NCBI RefSeq assembly: GCF_013391805.1
Contig: NZ_CP058364.1
Coordinates: 3,353,501 to 3,417,500 of the forward strand
Length of the DNA: 64,000 nt
Direction: 5' to 3'
Source of the DNA: Galbibacter sp. BG1
Lineage (GTDB): Bacteria; Bacteroidota; Bacteroidia; Flavobacteriales; Flavobacteriaceae
Of the stretch, positions 62,859-64,000 are shown in pieces (positions within the stretch are counted from its first letter, which is position 1; each line of letters starts with the position of its first letter). The notes under the pieces are model-generated. The model was not told the DNA's origin. It did no database searches and saw nothing but the letters and a program-made list of their open reading frames with translations. The position numbers and the translations under genes are program-made.

Positions 62859-63263
62859 ATGGTCTTAAAGTATAAAATTAATGAAATTACCAAGATAGCT
62901 AAGGAGCTACTTCAATATAGCCCTTATAAAATTATTCTATTCAATGGAGAAATGGGCGTTGGTAAAACTACCCTTATAAAAGAATTAATTTCTCAGTTAG
63001 GGAGTAAAGATCGGGTTTCTAGTCCGACTTTCTCTTTGGTGAATGAATATAAAATTAAAGACGGAATAGCATACCATTTTGACTTCTATCGAATAAACGA
63101 TATTGAAGAAGTTTACCAAATAGGTGTAGACGATTATCTATACAGTAATCAGTGGTGCTTTGTGGAATGGCCTGAAAAAGTGCAAGAAATACTACCGAAA
63201 AACGCTACCGTTGTCGATATAAAAAAACATTTAAACGATGAAAGAACAATAAGCGTTCAATAA
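62859..63263 (+). CDS. tsaE: tRNA N6-threonylcarbamoyladenosine biosynthesis ATPase TsaE
   Basis: The 134-residue P-loop ATPase partners TsaB and TsaD to make t6A37 on ANN-reading tRNAs. The Walker A GEMGVGKT is at 30-37, followed by the family stretch SSPTFSLVNEY, then YHFDFYRINDIEEV and the late CFVEWPEKV. Length and motif order are standard. A hairpin (CGTTATAT/ATATAACG) follows without a T-run. Confidence 0.97.
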   Translation: MVLKYKINEITKIAKELLQYSPYKIILFNGEMGVGKTTLIKELISQLGSKDRVSSPTFSLVNEYKIKDGIAYHFDFYRINDIEEVYQIGVDDYLYSNQWCFVEWPEKVQEILPKNATVVDIKKHLNDERTISVQ

Positions 63264-63265
63264 AA

Positions 63266-63290
63266 CGTTATATTTATAAACAATATAACG
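63266..63290. repeat. Hairpin after tsaE
   Basis: CGTTATAT and ATATAACG form an 8-bp perfect stem with a nine-base loop three bases after the tsaE stop codon. There is no following T-run, so terminator activity is doubtful. Confidence 0.5.
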
Positions 63291-63365
63291 ATAGAGAACT
63301 TTCTGTATATTAAAAACTTACGAATATACAACAAAGGTTTTTTATCTCCGCACCTTATTTTTTGG

Positions 63366-63373
63366 TACGTTTG
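63366..63373 (+). promoter_or_regulatory. Candidate -7 box for the small lipoprotein gene
   Basis: TACGTTTG matches TAnnTTTG and lies 31 bases before the start codon. No clear -33 element. Confidence 0.42.
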
Positions 63374-63404
63374 TTACAACAAAAAACCAAAAAATCATAC
63401 TATT

Positions 63405-63581
63405 ATGTCATTCAAAAAAATTATTTTCTCCGTATTCGCAATCGCTTTATTAGCTGTTTCTTTAGTTTCCTGTTCTCCAAGTAGTGTAGCAGATGAAGAT
63501 TCTTTATATGATTTAAATCAACAAGGAGTAACCGTAGAACAAATACAAAAACACAGGGAAGATGGTGGTAAACTTCATTAA
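63405..63581 (+). CDS. Small lipoprotein, 58 residues, unknown function
   Basis: A short frame not usually called: MSFKKIIFSV start, hydrophobic leader, and a lipobox SLVSC with C23. The mature part has only 36 residues, acidic then basic (EDSLYDLNQQG, EQIQKHREDGGKLH). It has a -7 box upstream and follows tsaE. I do not recognise a family. Its place between tsaE and a further copy of the membrane-protein family is suggestive but not proof of a link. Confidence 0.72.
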   Translation: MSFKKIIFSVFAIALLAVSLVSCSPSSVADEDSLYDLNQQGVTVEQIQKHREDGGKLH

Positions 63582-63712
63582 TTCTAAATGATTATTTAAT
63601 TTTGAACTTACAAATCAATTAAATAGTTGCAGATTGATAGAATTTATTTAATTTTAGAGGTTTGAATTTAAACTTATATCTCTTAGATTTAATTCTATCT
63701 TATCTTAGAATA

Positions 63713-64000
63713 ATGAAAAACCTAGATTCTTATCCAACCCGAAGCAGATTTTTAAAACATAGAATTTTAAGTATAGGTTCGATAGTTGCTCTTTTGATAG
63801 CTATCTCCCCATATCTGTATTACTTATATGAAAGTTTTCCAGAAAGTAAAGTTTGGGACACTATGTTATTTAAGTTCGAAGCTCAAAAATATGGATCTCT
63901 ATATTTATATGCTTGGTTTTTTCTGGGAAAATTTGTTCCTTTAATGCTTTTGACTCTCTGGTTTTTTACCTGTAAGCATTGGTGGTATCATGTCATTTTG
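63713..64000 (+). CDS. Tandem 8-TM membrane protein family, copy 5 (3' end outside window)
   Basis: The first 96 residues run off the window. The order is the same as in the tandem copies: a basic N-terminus, helix 1 (about 18-38), YESFPESKVWDTMLF (39-53), helix 2, and LWFFTCKHWWYH (82-93), the family signature with WW at 90-91. It is on the opposite strand to the array and is separated from it by tsaE and the small lipoprotein. It is the most diverged member visible. Whether it retains the second half cannot be seen. Confidence 0.72.
   Translation, partial: MKNLDSYPTRSRFLKHRILSIGSIVALLIAISPYLYYLYESFPESKVWDTMLFKFEAQKYGSLYLYAWFFLGKFVPLMLLTLWFFTCKHWWYHVIL

Overview
The window comes from an AT-rich genome of the phylum Bacteroidota, almost certainly family Flavobacteriaceae. 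The evidence is a GLPGLI-family protein beside a TonB-receptor-like outer-membrane protein, the type IX secretion regulator PorX, a fused LpxC-FabZ, a short RpoD of about 287 residues, fused HisB and HisIE, and -7 promoter boxes of the TAnnTTTG type with little Shine-Dalgarno signal. I saw no rRNA, tRNA, CRISPR array, intact insertion sequence or prophage. The genus cannot be fixed from the sequence alone.

Layout. 1-4.6 kb: end of a DUF1015 gene, YggS, an exonuclease/GIY-YIG fusion, a voltage-gated potassium channel with a zinc-ribbon tail, and MiaA. 4.7-8.9 kb: a cell-envelope cassette with a thioredoxin-like protein, a tiny secreted cysteine-containing protein, a GLPGLI protein and a large outer-membrane receptor-like protein. 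8.9-24.4 kb: housekeeping and envelope genes (YchF, YitT, a VOC protein, a vWA lipoprotein, a helicase, an FKBP isomerase, RpoD, a class A penicillin-binding protein, an MscS channel, a secreted beta-helix protein, a DUF72 protein, an aldehyde dehydrogenase). 24.5-30.6 kb: small genes, the serine acetyltransferase/cysteine synthase pair, a TauE/SafE transporter and CorA.

30.6-38.3 kb holds a complete histidine operon on the minus strand (hisG-D-C-B-H-A-phnA-like-F-IE). A legible control region precedes it: a TTTG/TAAATTTG promoter, an 18-codon leader peptide with five His codons, an antiterminator segment and an intrinsic terminator. This is classical ribosome-mediated attenuation.

38.4-49.2 kb: a coiled-coil envelope protein, a membrane-anchored helix-hairpin-helix-like protein, a prohibitin-like protein, two short-chain dehydrogenases (one is FabG), a vWA membrane protein, an M16 protease lipoprotein, SucD and a SnoaL-like protein. 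49.2-55.3 kb: the lipid A operon (HD-domain protein, lpxD, lpxC-fabZ, lpxA, efp, a second lpxD-like gene). porX is divergent from it.

57.5-64 kb is the most unusual part. Four tandem minus-strand genes encode about 405-410-residue multi-pass membrane proteins of a family I do not recognise. A degraded C-terminal remnant of a further copy lies among them. Beyond tsaE and a 58-residue lipoprotein, another member starts on the plus strand and runs off the window. Each full protein appears to be an internal duplication of a four-helix module with the signature LW[YF]xTxxxWW, followed by a conserved RYxHENEI segment and a cytoplasmic helical tail. The 3' ends of the copies look mosaic, which suggests gene conversion.
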